Assembly (NCBI RefSeq): GCF_001437155.1
Contig: NZ_JQAR01000006.1
Coordinates: 39,380 to 103,379 of the forward strand
Direction: 5' to 3'
DNA length: 64,000 bases
DNA from: Liquorilactobacillus mali
Lineage (GTDB): Bacteria; Bacillota; Bacilli; Lactobacillales; Lactobacillaceae
Positions 8,939 through 17,275 of this stretch are shown piece after piece. Position numbers and translations under genes: made by a program. The first letter of the stretch is position 1; the number at the start of each line of letters is the position of its first letter. The notes under the pieces were generated by a model, which saw nothing but the letters and a program-made list of their open reading frames with translations, did no database searches and had not been told where the DNA came from.

Positions 8939-10390
8939 TTAACTGCTACTACTGCTCGATGTTGAAGATGTCAGACTAGTTATATAACTAAGCTGTGTTT
9001 CAGCCTTCATCATCGCAGTATCAAGTCGTGTATAGATATCAACATAATGTTCTTTCTTGGCCTCAAGTGCCGTGGTAAATTTATCGATCTGGTCATTTAA
9101 GCTAGAGATTGAAGAGGTATATCCTGCTAGCTTAACCGCAATAACTCCCTTATTTGCTGATGTGTCTGATAGATAGTTGTTCGCTAGGCTTCCCAAGCTT
9201 GCAGCGTAACCCGACTCTGAAGTGGTCGTTCCAGTAACACTCTTAGTTGATTGATAGAAAAAGTTCTTTACTGCCTCAGGATCACTAGCTAATTGTTCCT
9301 TAAACTTATCCTCGTCAAATCCGACCGTCCCGTCATTATCGGTAATTGATATTCCTAATTTGCTGGCATTCAAAGTTGTGCCATTTGTAGCAGCCGAAGT
9401 CATTAAACTGCTTAATTGGCTTTGGAGACGTGTTAATTCACTATCACCAACTAACGCTCCTTGTGTATTATCTGAACTGCTTGGATCACCAACATCTAAG
9501 TCATCATTTATAAGACTCATCAAACTATTATACTGGCTGACCAATGTGCTAACAGCTGAAACAGCTTTAGAAGTATCATTTGTCAAAGATAGGGTCACTG
9601 CGTCACTACTGACCTTAGAAAGATTGATTGTAACCCCATCAATCGCATCAGAAACCGAATTAGTATTACGTTCAATTGATACTCCATCTAATTCAAACTT
9701 AGCAGACTGGCCCGTTGTCGTCGTTGTTGCATCGCTACTCATCCCTAATGAGCTCAGAACACTATCGCTATCTGCCGAAACAGAAAGTGTCTTTGCTCCC
9801 GCAGTTTGTTCTGTTAGAACCAAGTGATTATCTATTAGACTAGCCTTGACACCCGACGTTTTAGTTTGTTCATTGATCTTATCAACTACGTCGTCTAATG
9901 AATCCGTATCACTGATACTTATGTCAACCGAAGTGGAAGAACTGTCATCATCTGTCGAAGTTGAATCACTGCTCTTCAATGTCAAGGTTCCACTAATACC
10001 AAGGGCTGTATCCTTGTCAGTAGAAACTTGGCCACCAATAACCTTGGTATTAGTTGCCAGTTGATCGACTTTGAGTGAATATGTTCCCTCATCAGCAGCC
10101 GAAGTTCCCGAAATGGTGGCTATACTCGAATCAGAAGTTGTCGCGACCTTTGTGTTGAAGGCATCATCAGATTCGAGCGCTTGAATATCAGTCAAGAAAT
10201 TAGTCAAACGACTTTTAACATCACCCCATGCTGTCTGCTGTGATTGGATTGTCGTAATTTGAGTCTGCGCTTTTGTCTTGGCTACATAAGAAGAATCAGC
10301 TTGCAATAAAGACTCAATAGTACTTGCTGTGATACCTGAATATTGCCCTAATGTTGTACTAATTCCATCAGTTGTCGTCACGCTGGTCAT
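8939..10390 (-). CDS. fliD: Flagellar filament cap protein FliD (HAP2)
   Basis: A 483-residue protein with the FliD_N pattern near the start (GISTTLGQYSGITASTIESLLQADSSYVAK), a Ser/Asp/Thr-rich exposed middle, and a FliD_C region with LVSQYNSLMSLINDDL, DNDGTVGFDEDKFKEQLASDPEAVKNFF and a C-terminal helix (YTRLDTAMMKAETQLSYI). It ends in a run of serines. It forms the pentameric cap at the filament tip under which flagellin folds. It heads fliD-fliT-fliS-GT with AAAGGA before the start. Confidence 0.95.
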   Translation of the reverse strand: MTSVTTTDGISTTLGQYSGITASTIESLLQADSSYVAKTKAQTQITTIQSQQTAWGDVKSRLTNFLTDIQALESDDAFNTKVATTSDSSIATISGTSAADEGTYSLKVDQLATNTKVIGGQVSTDKDTALGISGTLTLKSSDSTSTDDDSSSTSVDISISDTDSLDDVVDKINEQTKTSGVKASLIDNHLVLTEQTAGAKTLSVSADSDSVLSSLGMSSDATTTTTGQSAKFELDGVSIERNTNSVSDAIDGVTINLSKVSSDAVTLSLTNDTSKAVSAVSTLVSQYNSLMSLINDDLDVGDPSSSDNTQGALVGDSELTRLQSQLSSLMTSAATNGTTLNASKLGISITDNDGTVGFDEDKFKEQLASDPEAVKNFFYQSTKSVTGTTTSESGYAASLGSLANNYLSDTSANKGVIAVKLAGYTSSISSLNDQIDKFTTALEAKKEHYVDIYTRLDTAMMKAETQLSYITSLTSSTSSSSSS

Positions 10391-10408
10391 AATATCAATC
10401 CTTTCGTT

Positions 10409-10434
10409 CTATTGGTCCTATAGTATTTAAATTA
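10409..10434 (-). promoter_or_regulatory. Weak sigma-28-like promoter of fliD
   Basis: Minus strand TAAT-N15-CCAATAG, against the consensus TAAA-N15-CCGATAT found before flagellin. The spacing is exact but there are three base differences. It lies 19 bases before the fliD start, giving a very short leader. It is plausible because fliD is normally a late gene, but unproven. Confidence 0.35.
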
Positions 10435-10472
10435 AACAAATTATGTGTTTATAAGTATTCCTTATGTATACG

Positions 10473-10502
10473 ACAAAAGCCGAATCCAAATTCGACTTTT
10501 GC
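10473..10502 (-). terminator. Flagellin terminator
   Basis: The stem CAAAAGTCGAAT / ATTCGGCTTTTG (minus strand) has one mismatch around a four-base loop and is followed by TCG and a short mixed tail. It lies about 36 bases past the flagellin stop and before fliD, separating the two transcripts. Confidence 0.65.
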
Positions 10503-10537
10503 ACGCTTTTGTGTAACTAGAAATTAAAATAATTATC

Positions 10538-11605
10538 TTAACCTTGAAGTAAAGTAAGAACAGTATTAGGCATTGAGTTAGCTTGAGAAAGCATTGATGT
10601 GGCTGCCTGTGTCAGGATATTTTGTTTTGTAAATGTTGTCATTTCTGAAGCCATATCAACATCACGAATCTGTGAATTTGCATCAGATAAGTTCTCGGAA
10701 GTTGTTCCCAAGTTGTTGATTGTATGTGTCAAGCGATTTTGTGCGGCACCAAGATCTGCACGTTGACCAGAAACCGTGCTGACAGCTTTTGTAAGAGCTG
10801 TGATTGCTTGAGAGGCCTTAATAGTATCCGCAGCTTCTTGTTTTTGTGTAGCCGTCGCTGTATTACCAGCGTCTGATGACAATGTTGCTGCCTTAGCTAA
10901 AACGTCTGATAAACCTGAAACCGAGCTCCATGTGGATGTCGTAGTTAAGGTTGACGTATCTACACCCAATGTTTTCAGCGTATCTAAGTCACCATCAGTC
11001 AATGCAGCACTTGTATCTGCAACAGCAAGGAGTTTGTCAGCTGCACTTGCCATTGATGAAAGATCATCAGCTGATGCTGTCAATGATAAAGTTGAGCTAC
11101 CAATTCCTAATGTATCAGCACTCATATCACTAATCGAAACTGAAAGTGTTTGACCCGCATTTGCACCAATTTGGAAGCTAAATGTGTTGTTGCCACTCAA
11201 AAGACTCTTGTTATTGAACTCTGTATCTTGGCTAACACGTGTAATTTCGCTTTGAAGAGCACCGAATTCCTTTTGAATATCTTGACGATCACTGTCTGAC
11301 AAAGTACTGTTAGCACTTTGGACAGAGAGATCACGCATACGTTCGATCATTGTTTGACTTTCACTAAGTGCACCTTCAGCTGTTTGAATCAATGAAACAC
11401 CATCTTGAGCATTACGAGTTGCTTGCGTCATCCCACTGATTTGTGACTTCATGTTTTCTGAGATAGCCAATCCGGCAGCATCATCACCGGCCTTGTTGAT
11501 GCGTGAACCAGATGAAAGTTTTGCTAAAGAATCACTCTTAGCTGTTGTAGCAGCATTTAAGTTACGCAATGTATCCATTGCAGAGATATTAGTATTTATA
11601 CGCAT
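10538..11605 (-). CDS. hag: Flagellin
   Basis: A 355-residue flagellin. The conserved N-terminal D0/D1 region begins MRINTNISAMDTLRNLNAA and contains LSSGSRINKAGDDAAGLAISENM and the LIQTAEGALSE helix. The middle (about 140-270) is Ser/Thr/Ala-rich and variable. The C-terminal D1/D0 ends with ANSMPNTVLTLLQG. The ATG at 11605 has a GGAGG site; the upstream in-frame start at 11620 is inside the leader. It is a single gene with its own sigma-28 promoter and terminator. The many Ser/Thr residues could be glycosylated by the neighbouring GT2 product. Confidence 0.97.
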   Translation of the reverse strand: MRINTNISAMDTLRNLNAATTAKSDSLAKLSSGSRINKAGDDAAGLAISENMKSQISGMTQATRNAQDGVSLIQTAEGALSESQTMIERMRDLSVQSANSTLSDSDRQDIQKEFGALQSEITRVSQDTEFNNKSLLSGNNTFSFQIGANAGQTLSVSISDMSADTLGIGSSTLSLTASADDLSSMASAADKLLAVADTSAALTDGDLDTLKTLGVDTSTLTTTSTWSSVSGLSDVLAKAATLSSDAGNTATATQKQEAADTIKASQAITALTKAVSTVSGQRADLGAAQNRLTHTINNLGTTSENLSDANSQIRDVDMASEMTTFTKQNILTQAATSMLSQANSMPNTVLTLLQG

Positions 11606-11634
11606 ATTTAATTCCTCCATTTTTACATGTTTTT

Positions 11635-11650
11635 TGAGGCTTCCCCCTCA
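11635..11650 (-). promoter_or_regulatory. Hairpin at the 5' end of flagellin mRNA
   Basis: The minus strand reads TGAGG-GGGAAG-CCTCA, a 5-bp stem with a GGA-containing loop. It begins only a few bases after the expected start of the sigma-28 transcript. It could stabilise the mRNA 5' end. A GGA in a loop is also what CsrA binds, but no csrA or fliW lies in this window. Confidence 0.4.
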
Positions 11651-11659
11651 TGTTTATAG

Positions 11660-11685
11660 ATATCGGTCGAGTAATAGATTGTTTA
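11660..11685 (-). promoter_or_regulatory. Sigma-28 promoter of flagellin
   Basis: An exact match on the minus strand: TAAA (11682-11685), 15 bases, CCGATAT (11660-11666). This is the SigD/FliA consensus of Bacillus-type flagellin genes. It lies 55 bases before the ATG. The matching sigma factor is encoded at 29381-30094. Confidence 0.92.
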
Positions 11686-11780
11686 ATACTATCATCAAGA
11701 AATATTCATAAATTTTGATTTTATCTGCAGTGTTCAAATGGTACAGTTATTCCTTCACGTTAAATTTCTTTGCAACTAAA

Positions 11781-11818
11781 ATGTGTTTGACAAAGTAACA
11801 TCGTTAACAGTTGTTAAC
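11781..11818 (+). promoter_or_regulatory. Operator region of the SDR gene (copy A of a shared 21-bp site, plus a GTTAAC dyad)
   Basis: Bases 11781-11801 match 18 of 21 positions of a dyad upstream of the NmrA-type gene at 49545-49565; the shared 12-base core is ACAAAGTAACAT. Directly after it lies GTTAAC-AGTT-GTTAAC (11803-11818). Both precede or overlap the promoter of the gene at 11866. The likely regulator is the Rrf2 protein at 48147-48626. Confidence 0.55.
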
Positions 11819-11838
11819 TAAAAATGTTAAAATATAAT
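11811..11838 (+). promoter_or_regulatory. Promoter of the SDR-type gene
   Basis: TTGTTA (-35), 16 bases, TATAAT (-10) lies 27 bases before the ATG at 11866. The -35 lies inside the GTTAAC dyad, so repressor binding there would block RNA polymerase. Confidence 0.55.
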
Positions 11839-11865
11839 TTATAAACTACGTTAAGGGGTGTATAG

Positions 11866-12501
11866 ATGAAGATATTTATTGTTGGCTCTACTGGTCGTGT
11901 TGCTACTAAACTGATCAAACAATTAGCTCTGGAAGACTATGAAATTTTTGCTGGTGCTAGATCTCCAGAAAAGGTTTTAAAAGATCCCCATGTTACACCG
12001 CTAAAATTAGATCTGCATGATGATCTTGAAACCTTATCAAAAATCGTCAAAGGTGTGGATGTGATTTACTTTGTTGCCGGATCACGTGGAAGGGATTTGT
12101 TGCAAACTGATGCTTTCGGTGCTGTTAAAGTAATGCTGGCGGCAAAAAACAATCATATTAATCGTTTTATTATGCTTAGTTCTGCCTTTTCTATGGAACC
12201 AGAGCAATGGAAGAATAAGGGTATGGAAAATCTCTTGGATTATAATATTGCTAAATTTTTTGCAGATAACTACCTTGTGAATCAAAGCAACTTAGACTAT
12301 ACGATCTTGCAAGCCGCCGCATTAATTGATGAAGAGGGATCTCACAAAATTAGTATTAATGAAAATAGTGGCGTTAAAAATACAATTCAAAACGTTGCTG
12401 AGACATTGGCCGCTATTATCAAATTTGACAACACTACCAAAAAGATAATTCGAATGAGTGATGGTGAAACTTATATTGATGAGGCTTTAAAACAAGTATA
12501 A
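11866..12501 (+). CDS. NAD(P)H-binding Rossmann protein (YwnB/NmrA-like atypical SDR)
   Basis: A 211-residue protein with an N-terminal nucleotide-binding motif IVGSTGRVATKLIKQL (GxxGRxG type), then AGARSPEKV, a VDVIYFVAGSRGRD stretch and RFIMLSSAFSM. It lacks the classical SDR YxxxK pair at the usual place; DYNIAKFFAD may replace it. Related proteins act as NAD(P)H-dependent reductases or NADPH sensors, but the substrate is unknown. It is divergent from flagellin, has its own promoter and operator, and ends in a strong terminator. Confidence 0.82.
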   Translation: MKIFIVGSTGRVATKLIKQLALEDYEIFAGARSPEKVLKDPHVTPLKLDLHDDLETLSKIVKGVDVIYFVAGSRGRDLLQTDAFGAVKVMLAAKNNHINRFIMLSSAFSMEPEQWKNKGMENLLDYNIAKFFADNYLVNQSNLDYTILQAAALIDEEGSHKISINENSGVKNTIQNVAETLAAIIKFDNTTKKIIRMSDGETYIDEALKQV

Positions 12502-12572
12502 TTTAGTTTCTCTGTAATAAATGGTTGATTCACAATTTCATAAATACCATAGGAAAACTATGATTCGCAGAT

Positions 12573-12609
12573 AAAAAACGCCTCAATACAGGATATTGAG
12601 GCGTTTTTT
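12573..12609. terminator. Bidirectional terminator between SDR gene and SemiSWEET gene
   Basis: A perfect 16-bp stem AAAAAACGCCTCAATA with its complement around a five-base loop, with A6 and T6 tracts at the two ends. It serves both convergent genes. Confidence 0.93.
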
Positions 12610-12655
12610 ATAGTAAGTTAACTGGGTAACCCAGTAAAATATTTCTTTTTTTGTA

Positions 12656-12970
12656 TTAGTGAATATATATAGTAATAACTGTAAATAATCCAAAAAAGAT
12701 GCCAGGAACATTGGAGATTATTACCGGCCAATCCTTGTACGTTTTATTCCAACCATATCCCGTCCATAAAGAAGCATTAACCATAGCTACAAATGGCTGC
12801 AGGAACCCTACTGGGTGTCCTGAAAAGTTACTGATAATTTGAGGAATATATGAAATATACATCGCAATGCACATAACAGTTGCCAATTTACTTAATAATT
12901 TGAGACGCCTAATTCTATCAGCAGATACGGCATCTTCTCCTTCTGGGTATTTTGATGTATCAATTCTCAT
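12656..12970 (-). CDS. SemiSWEET-type small sugar transporter
   Basis: A 104-residue protein with three membrane helices and a PQ-loop motif (YISYIPQI) in the first, a conserved Asn-Trp region in the second (NASLWTGYGW) and SNVPGIFFGLFTVIT in the third. This is the SemiSWEET fold, which dimerises to form a facilitative sugar pore. The charged N-terminus (about 25 residues) is cytoplasmic. Substrate is unknown. It is a single gene with TATAAT at 13001-13006 as a likely -10. Confidence 0.85.
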   Translation of the reverse strand: MRIDTSKYPEGEDAVSADRIRRLKLLSKLATVMCIAMYISYIPQIISNFSGHPVGFLQPFVAMVNASLWTGYGWNKTYKDWPVIISNVPGIFFGLFTVITIYIH

Positions 12971-13072
12971 GTATTTTTCTCCTTATTGATTAAAGTATGC
13001 ATTATATCATATCATTGTTTTTTAAAAACGTAAAAAATAGCTAATTTTATCTCATGAACTAATCACAAAAAC

Positions 13073-13130
13073 AGAGTGTGATATGAGTCGATAAAATTTG
13101 AGTACTAACAATGCCCGTGAATTTGAAGCT
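13073..13130 (+). repeat. Dispersed non-coding repeat, copy 1 (partial)
   Basis: The stretch starting AGAGTGTG, with GAGTCGAT, ATTTGAGTACT and TGAATTTGAAG, aligns with the first half of the repeat at 49617-49763. It lies between the SemiSWEET gene and a regulator pseudogene. Confidence 0.5.
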
Positions 13131-13147
13131 ATAGTAAAATTGCTTTT

Positions 13148-13360
13148 TTAATCTTTTTTTACCCCTCCACTGATTAATTCATCCGTTGTAGTCTCGTAAA
13201 TATTCGCCAACTTTTAATCAGTACGATATCTGGTAAGTGTCTCCCAGTTTTCCAGTTGGAGACTGTTTGCCGTGAAACATGTAATTTTTTTCAATAGCAG
13301 CTTAGGTAAATCCATCTTCTTGTCGCTTATGTTTTAAGAGTTCTGGTATCTTGGAACCAT
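13148..13360 (-). pseudogene. Broken XRE/Cro-type HTH regulator
   Basis: Translated piecewise on the minus strand this gives IPELLKHKRQEDGFT, then a stop where Gln is expected (CAA to TAA), AAIEK, then a one-base shift to HVSRQTVSNWKTGRHLPDI, then another shift to ANIYETTTDELISGG and VKKD. That is a complete 65-70 residue XRE HTH protein of the VSRQTVSxWExGxxxPDI type. It has a good AGGAGG site before the ATG at 13360. At least one nonsense change and two frameshifts are present, so it is inactive. Confidence 0.85.
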
Positions 13361-13434
13361 ATATACTCCTCCTCAAAATCAATGTGTCTCTATTCTAATC
13401 GCAAGAAAGACATGCTATCACACCTGTTATAATC

Positions 13435-14019
13435 TTATTTCTTGTCTATAATTAAAATTTCCTCTTTATCGACAATCTTGTTATTCTTATCGAAGCTTAT
13501 TTTCAGCACATATGGAGTAAAACACTGTAATCTGATAAAATCTAGATATCCAAATTCATTATCAAAATGATTAAGCATAGAACTTAAGGCTGCTCCATGG
13601 GTTGAGAATAATATAGTTTCTCCTCGATGCTGTTCAAGGATCCTACTAAGTACCTCCATATTTCTTTGCTGCAAACTATTCATTGATTCACCGTTTTCTT
13701 CATGAAAATCAAAGTTTCCCCATCTTTTTTTTAGCAGAACATCCCCGTTTTCACCAATATCACCTCGAACCCTTTCTTTTAAACGTTCGTCTATATGTAC
13801 TTTAAGTTTTTTTTCATAAACCAGTGGTTCAATTGTCTGTAAGGTTCTCTTGTAGGGGCTCGAGATGCAAAAATCAAAAGAAAGATTCTTAAGAGAATCA
13901 AGTACCACTAAAGAATCATCTTTTCCTACTTGAGTTAATGGCATCATTGCATCATCTGCCCAAGAATAATCAGGTAGTGCATGACGAACAAAATATATAT
14001 TTGTTATATTCGTTAACAT
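13435..14019 (-). CDS. Histidine phosphatase family protein
   Basis: A 194-residue member of the phosphoglycerate-mutase-like superfamily. The catalytic motif is YFVRHALPDY (RH in place of the usual RHG), followed by LTQVGKDDS, CISSPYKRTLQTIEP, the acid residue in LKERVRGDIGE and the second histidine in TILFSTHGAAL. The 36-residue extension to 14127 overlaps the flgL terminator; the ATG at 14019 has AAAGGAG and is the real start. The substrate is unknown. It is a single gene inserted between flgL and the accessory genes. Confidence 0.88.
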   Translation of the reverse strand: MLTNITNIYFVRHALPDYSWADDAMMPLTQVGKDDSLVVLDSLKNLSFDFCISSPYKRTLQTIEPLVYEKKLKVHIDERLKERVRGDIGENGDVLLKKRWGNFDFHEENGESMNSLQQRNMEVLSRILEQHRGETILFSTHGAALSSMLNHFDNEFGYLDFIRLQCFTPYVLKISFDKNNKIVDKEEILIIDKK

Positions 14020-14097
14020 ATGGCTCTCCTTTGTAAAAATTAATATTTGAAAAGTATATGCTGAAAACAAGGTATATGCAACAATTTTTTCATACGC

Positions 14098-14124
14098 AAA
14101 AAAAGCCAGAGTTTCAACTCTGAC
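14098..14124 (-). terminator. Terminator of flgM-flgN-flgK-flgL
   Basis: On the minus strand, GTCAGAGTT-GA-AACTCTGGC is followed by seven T residues. It lies 30 bases past the flgL stop. Confidence 0.88.
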
Positions 14125-14153
14125 CATACCATATGCATTAGTTTATTCAAGTA

Positions 14154-15077
14154 CTACTTCATATAGTCCATGACAGATGTCTGCATCACCTTAGTTCCCA
14201 TCGCTAAAGTTGCTTGGTATGTTGCCATTTGATTAGTATACTCAATATATTTTTCAGCAACATCTACATCTTGTTTATCAGACAAACTATCTGTCAAGTT
14301 AGTGTTTTCTGTCTCATTACGCGATTGTGCAGATGTGAGCCGATTTTCAAGTGCTCCCAGTTTGGATCTGATATTAACAAAGTTCTGACGATAATCTTCA
14401 AATTTTGTCATTATATCTCCAGATAACGAGGTAGTATCGCCATTATTTAGCGCCGTAATCAAGTCATTGAAAAAGGTTCCCAGATTCTGGGGATCTGTTG
14501 TTGTCCCTGATTCATCTAAGAACTGACTCCCATCAGTTACTAGATCCACAGTTGTACCTTTAGATATTTCACGACTCAAATTATCCGTTGTTCCACTATA
14601 TTTAATTCCTGTAATATCACCATTGTCATCTTTTTCGACCGAAAAAGGCTGTGTGGTTGTATTTTGTCCAGAAAAGACATATTTACCACCATAATTTGTA
14701 TTTAAAGAATCAACAATACTTTCAATATTTTGCTGGATTTCATCTTTATTCGCTTCAAATTCGTCACTATCAGCCGTGCTGTTAGCAGAAGACTGAATCA
14801 ATGTTTTAATTCTCAACATTGCAGTATTAACATCACTTAAAGCAGAGTCTTGTGTCTCAGTCCACGTCAATGAATCCGAGATAGTCGATGAATCGCTCTC
14901 ATTTTGTGAAATCAAATCCTTTAAATTCATTATCTGAGAAGCAGCAAGGGGGTCATCTGAAGACTTGCTAACCTGTTTAGAACTTGATAATTGGCTCATT
15001 GTCTTCTGAACTTTATTGGAATTAACAGAAAGGTTGGATAAAAAATCACTATAAACCATGCTGCTAGAAATTCTCAT
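14154..15077 (-). CDS. flgL: Hook-filament junction protein FlgL (HAP3)
   Basis: A 307-residue flagellin-like protein. The N-terminus has MRISSSMVYSDFLSNL and LSSSKQVSKSSDDPLAA; the middle has NYGGKYVFSGQNTTTQPF, typical of FlgL; the C-terminal helix carries LGALENRLTSAQSRNETENTNLTDSLSDKQDVDVAEKYIEYTNQMATYQATL. It forms the second junction ring between hook and filament. It is eight bases after flgK. Confidence 0.96.
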   Translation of the reverse strand: MRISSSMVYSDFLSNLSVNSNKVQKTMSQLSSSKQVSKSSDDPLAASQIMNLKDLISQNESDSSTISDSLTWTETQDSALSDVNTAMLRIKTLIQSSANSTADSDEFEANKDEIQQNIESIVDSLNTNYGGKYVFSGQNTTTQPFSVEKDDNGDITGIKYSGTTDNLSREISKGTTVDLVTDGSQFLDESGTTTDPQNLGTFFNDLITALNNGDTTSLSGDIMTKFEDYRQNFVNIRSKLGALENRLTSAQSRNETENTNLTDSLSDKQDVDVAEKYIEYTNQMATYQATLAMGTKVMQTSVMDYMK

Positions 15078-15084
15078 ATTATGC

Positions 15085-16599
15085 TCACACTCCAGTATTA
15101 TTAATTAAAGTATCCAGCATCTCAGAAACAACTGACAATAACCGTGCATTTGCTTGAAAACCTTGCTGATACTTAATAATGTTAGACATTTCTTCATTTA
15201 AAGACACCCCTGAAACAGATGAGTCTTTTTCTTCAAGTTGTGTCAAAACACTTTGTTGTGCAGTCGCAGTGTTATCGGCTGCCTGCTTAGAGATACCATT
15301 CTTAGTAACTGTATTGTTGAATTCATTGGCAAAGGTCGAACCAGTTTGGCTACTAGTAAAACTCATTGAATCACTATCATACGTTGCAAGTTCCGTGTCA
15401 GAAACAGGATAATCAAGCTTTGTGTTTGCTAATGCTGCAATTGCTGCAGCTTTTGTTCCATCGCCTGATGCAGTAGACTTACCTGCACTAATTCCTGTAC
15501 TATTATTACTAATATCAGAGTTGAGTGTAATATTTGCTGCATAGCTTCCTTCGTCTGCTCCTAAATCAAAGAAACCTGTCGTACTTGAAGATCCACCCGT
15601 ATATATCATATTCGTTGTCTTAGCAATTGTTTCTGCAAAGTCATTCAAATCTTGTAAACGATCCTGTGTTTCTCCAATCGCGGCTTGCAGACCTCCAATA
15701 GTTCCTGAAGAAATATCAATTTTCTGGTAATCAGTAGAGTCTGCAGAACTAGATAATACAACTGTCCCCAACGAATACTGAGTGTCTGTAGTACCTACTT
15801 CACTAGTATCGCCCCCAACTGCCAACGTTGATCCGCTTGAATTACTTGTGGTAACTACACTTAGAGTCGACATACTTGTACTAGTCAGTATGTCCTGACC
15901 GTCAAGTTGAACAAAAGCTCGTCCGTAATTATCAGTTGTAGTGGTTATATCAGCCAGTCCAGATAAATCTTTCAACACGGAATCTCTTGTGTCCAGCAAG
16001 TCATTAGGTGATTCACCTCTGCTGGACATATTATAGATTTGATCGTTTAAATTCTGCAGTTGCTCGACTTTATTATTGAAATCAAGCACATTCTTACTTA
16101 CGCTTTGAACTGTACTGTTGGTAAGGCTGTTAATATCATCTGCCATACTATTAAGTGTATCTGTGAAAGTGCTGGCATTCTCTGCTACTAATGTTTTTGC
16201 CGTGTCGGACTCAGGGTTATTAGAAAGCTCAGTCCAGCTACTTGTCAGAGTCGACAATTGTGTCAAGAGTCCATTATCAGATGGTTCATTAAAGATATTC
16301 TCCAAGTCACCTAAGACATCTGATTTTTCTGCTGCAAATTGGTAGTTAGAATTGGCATTGCGAATTTGTCCGCGTACAAAATCATCGACAATTCTTTCGA
16401 CTCCTGCTGATTTCACACCTGTCCCAAGCGTTCCAACTCCTGAAACTGTATATGCACTGTTTGTCTCTAAATTGACTCGTTGACGGGAGTAACCATCCGT
16501 ACTTGTATTTGCGATATTATTACTGCTTGTCTGCAGTGCAACTTGATTTGCGCTCAATCCGCTTGTTGCATTATTTAATGTTCCAAATAATCCTGCCAT
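15085..16599 (-). CDS. flgK: Hook-filament junction protein FlgK (HAP1)
   Basis: A 504-residue protein with the FlgK N-terminus (GLFGTLNNATSGLSANQVALQTSSNNIANTSTDGYSRQRVNLE), the SNPESDTAKTLVAENA and LNDQIYNMSSRGESPNDLLDTRDSVLKDLS blocks, and the C-terminal SLNEEMSNIIKYQQGFQANARLLSVVSEMLDTLIN motif shared with rod and hook proteins. It forms the first junction ring on the hook. It is preceded by flgN, its chaperone. Confidence 0.97.
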   Translation of the reverse strand: MAGLFGTLNNATSGLSANQVALQTSSNNIANTSTDGYSRQRVNLETNSAYTVSGVGTLGTGVKSAGVERIVDDFVRGQIRNANSNYQFAAEKSDVLGDLENIFNEPSDNGLLTQLSTLTSSWTELSNNPESDTAKTLVAENASTFTDTLNSMADDINSLTNSTVQSVSKNVLDFNNKVEQLQNLNDQIYNMSSRGESPNDLLDTRDSVLKDLSGLADITTTTDNYGRAFVQLDGQDILTSTSMSTLSVVTTSNSSGSTLAVGGDTSEVGTTDTQYSLGTVVLSSSADSTDYQKIDISSGTIGGLQAAIGETQDRLQDLNDFAETIAKTTNMIYTGGSSSTTGFFDLGADEGSYAANITLNSDISNNSTGISAGKSTASGDGTKAAAIAALANTKLDYPVSDTELATYDSDSMSFTSSQTGSTFANEFNNTVTKNGISKQAADNTATAQQSVLTQLEEKDSSVSGVSLNEEMSNIIKYQQGFQANARLLSVVSEMLDTLINNTGV

Positions 16600-16611
16600 A
16601 GTTATTACCTC

Positions 16612-16971
16612 TCAAATTTCTTCATCAACAAAATTAGTGCGTGGCTGTGCATATACTTGAGCACTCTTTGAATATGTACCAGCCGGGCTACTGAGGTTCT
16701 TTTTAACAGCCCCCATCAACATATTTTGGTAGCTAATTGCTTGTCTTGTAAGCAAAAGGTTCTCCTCTTGCTGGGCCTTGATCTCAGTAATCAATTCATG
16801 TGCCTTTTCTGAGACATCTCCTTGATATTCTTTTAGGATCTCCACAAAACCTTCTTTTTCTGGTAGCAGATCTGTGAGGCTCTCGCCATCGTCCTTAATT
16901 AAATAGTTTTTTTCTTTTTTTAACAGCTTAACAAAGCTTCCCAAGTGACGCTCAAATTCTTTTGTCTGCAT
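16612..16971 (-). CDS. flgN: FlgK/FlgL export chaperone FlgN
   Basis: A 119-residue helical protein with the FlgN pattern: LVKLLKKEKNYLIKDDGESLTDLLPEKEGFVEILKEY and a second long helix LITEIKAQQEENLLLTRQAISYQNMLMGAVKKNL. It is expected to hold FlgK and FlgL before secretion. It starts one base after the flgM stop. Confidence 0.88.
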   Translation of the reverse strand: MQTKEFERHLGSFVKLLKKEKNYLIKDDGESLTDLLPEKEGFVEILKEYQGDVSEKAHELITEIKAQQEENLLLTRQAISYQNMLMGAVKKNLSSPAGTYSKSAQVYAQPRTNFVDEEI

Positions 16972-16972
16972 A

Positions 16973-17275
16973 CTAATCTTCCTTTTGCATGTCCACTTGT
17001 GCCATCATTCGATTAGCGATATCTTCTGCCGAAATCTTATAATTTCCGTTATTAATTGCATTCTTGAGATTCGCAACTTTCTTCAAGTCAACCTCAGGTT
17101 CAACCTGAGCACCTTGCATTATCTTCTGTGCTTTCTCTGACAATTCAACGCTTGTTGACTCCCCGGTTGAATCATTATTAGTTTGATTTTTACTTGCAGC
17201 TAACTGTGTATGTTTCGTGAGTTTAGCAGCTTGGTCTCCATATATATTAGTTCCTTGGTAGCCTTCTATTTTCAA
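16973..17275 (-). CDS. flgM: Anti-sigma-28 factor FlgM
   Basis: A 100-residue protein. The C-terminal region (VELSEKAQKIM, VANLKNAINNGNYKISAEDIANRMM) is the FlgM signature that binds sigma-28. I chose the TTG at 17275, giving MKIEGYQGTN as in Bacillus FlgM (MKI...), because AAAGGAG lies nine bases before it. The upstream TTG at 17284 touches the ribosome site and cannot be well read. FlgM holds FliA until the hook is done and FlgM is exported. The gene has a sigma-28 promoter, which makes a feedback loop. Confidence 0.93.
   Translation of the reverse strand: MKIEGYQGTNIYGDQAAKLTKHTQLAASKNQTNNDSTGESTSVELSEKAQKIMQGAQVEPEVDLKKVANLKNAINNGNYKISAEDIANRMMAQVDMQKED

Noticed and set aside
9360..10064. 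Long plus-strand open frames opposite fliD
   Set aside because: They mirror the Ser/Thr-rich fliD coding strand; no ribosome site or family signs.
13264..13279. parS-like TGTTTGCCGTGAAACA, 14 of 16 matches
   Set aside because: It encodes the VSRQTV part of the XRE pseudogene on the other strand, and that codon string often looks like parS. Two central-half mismatches. Could still be tested by ParB ChIP.
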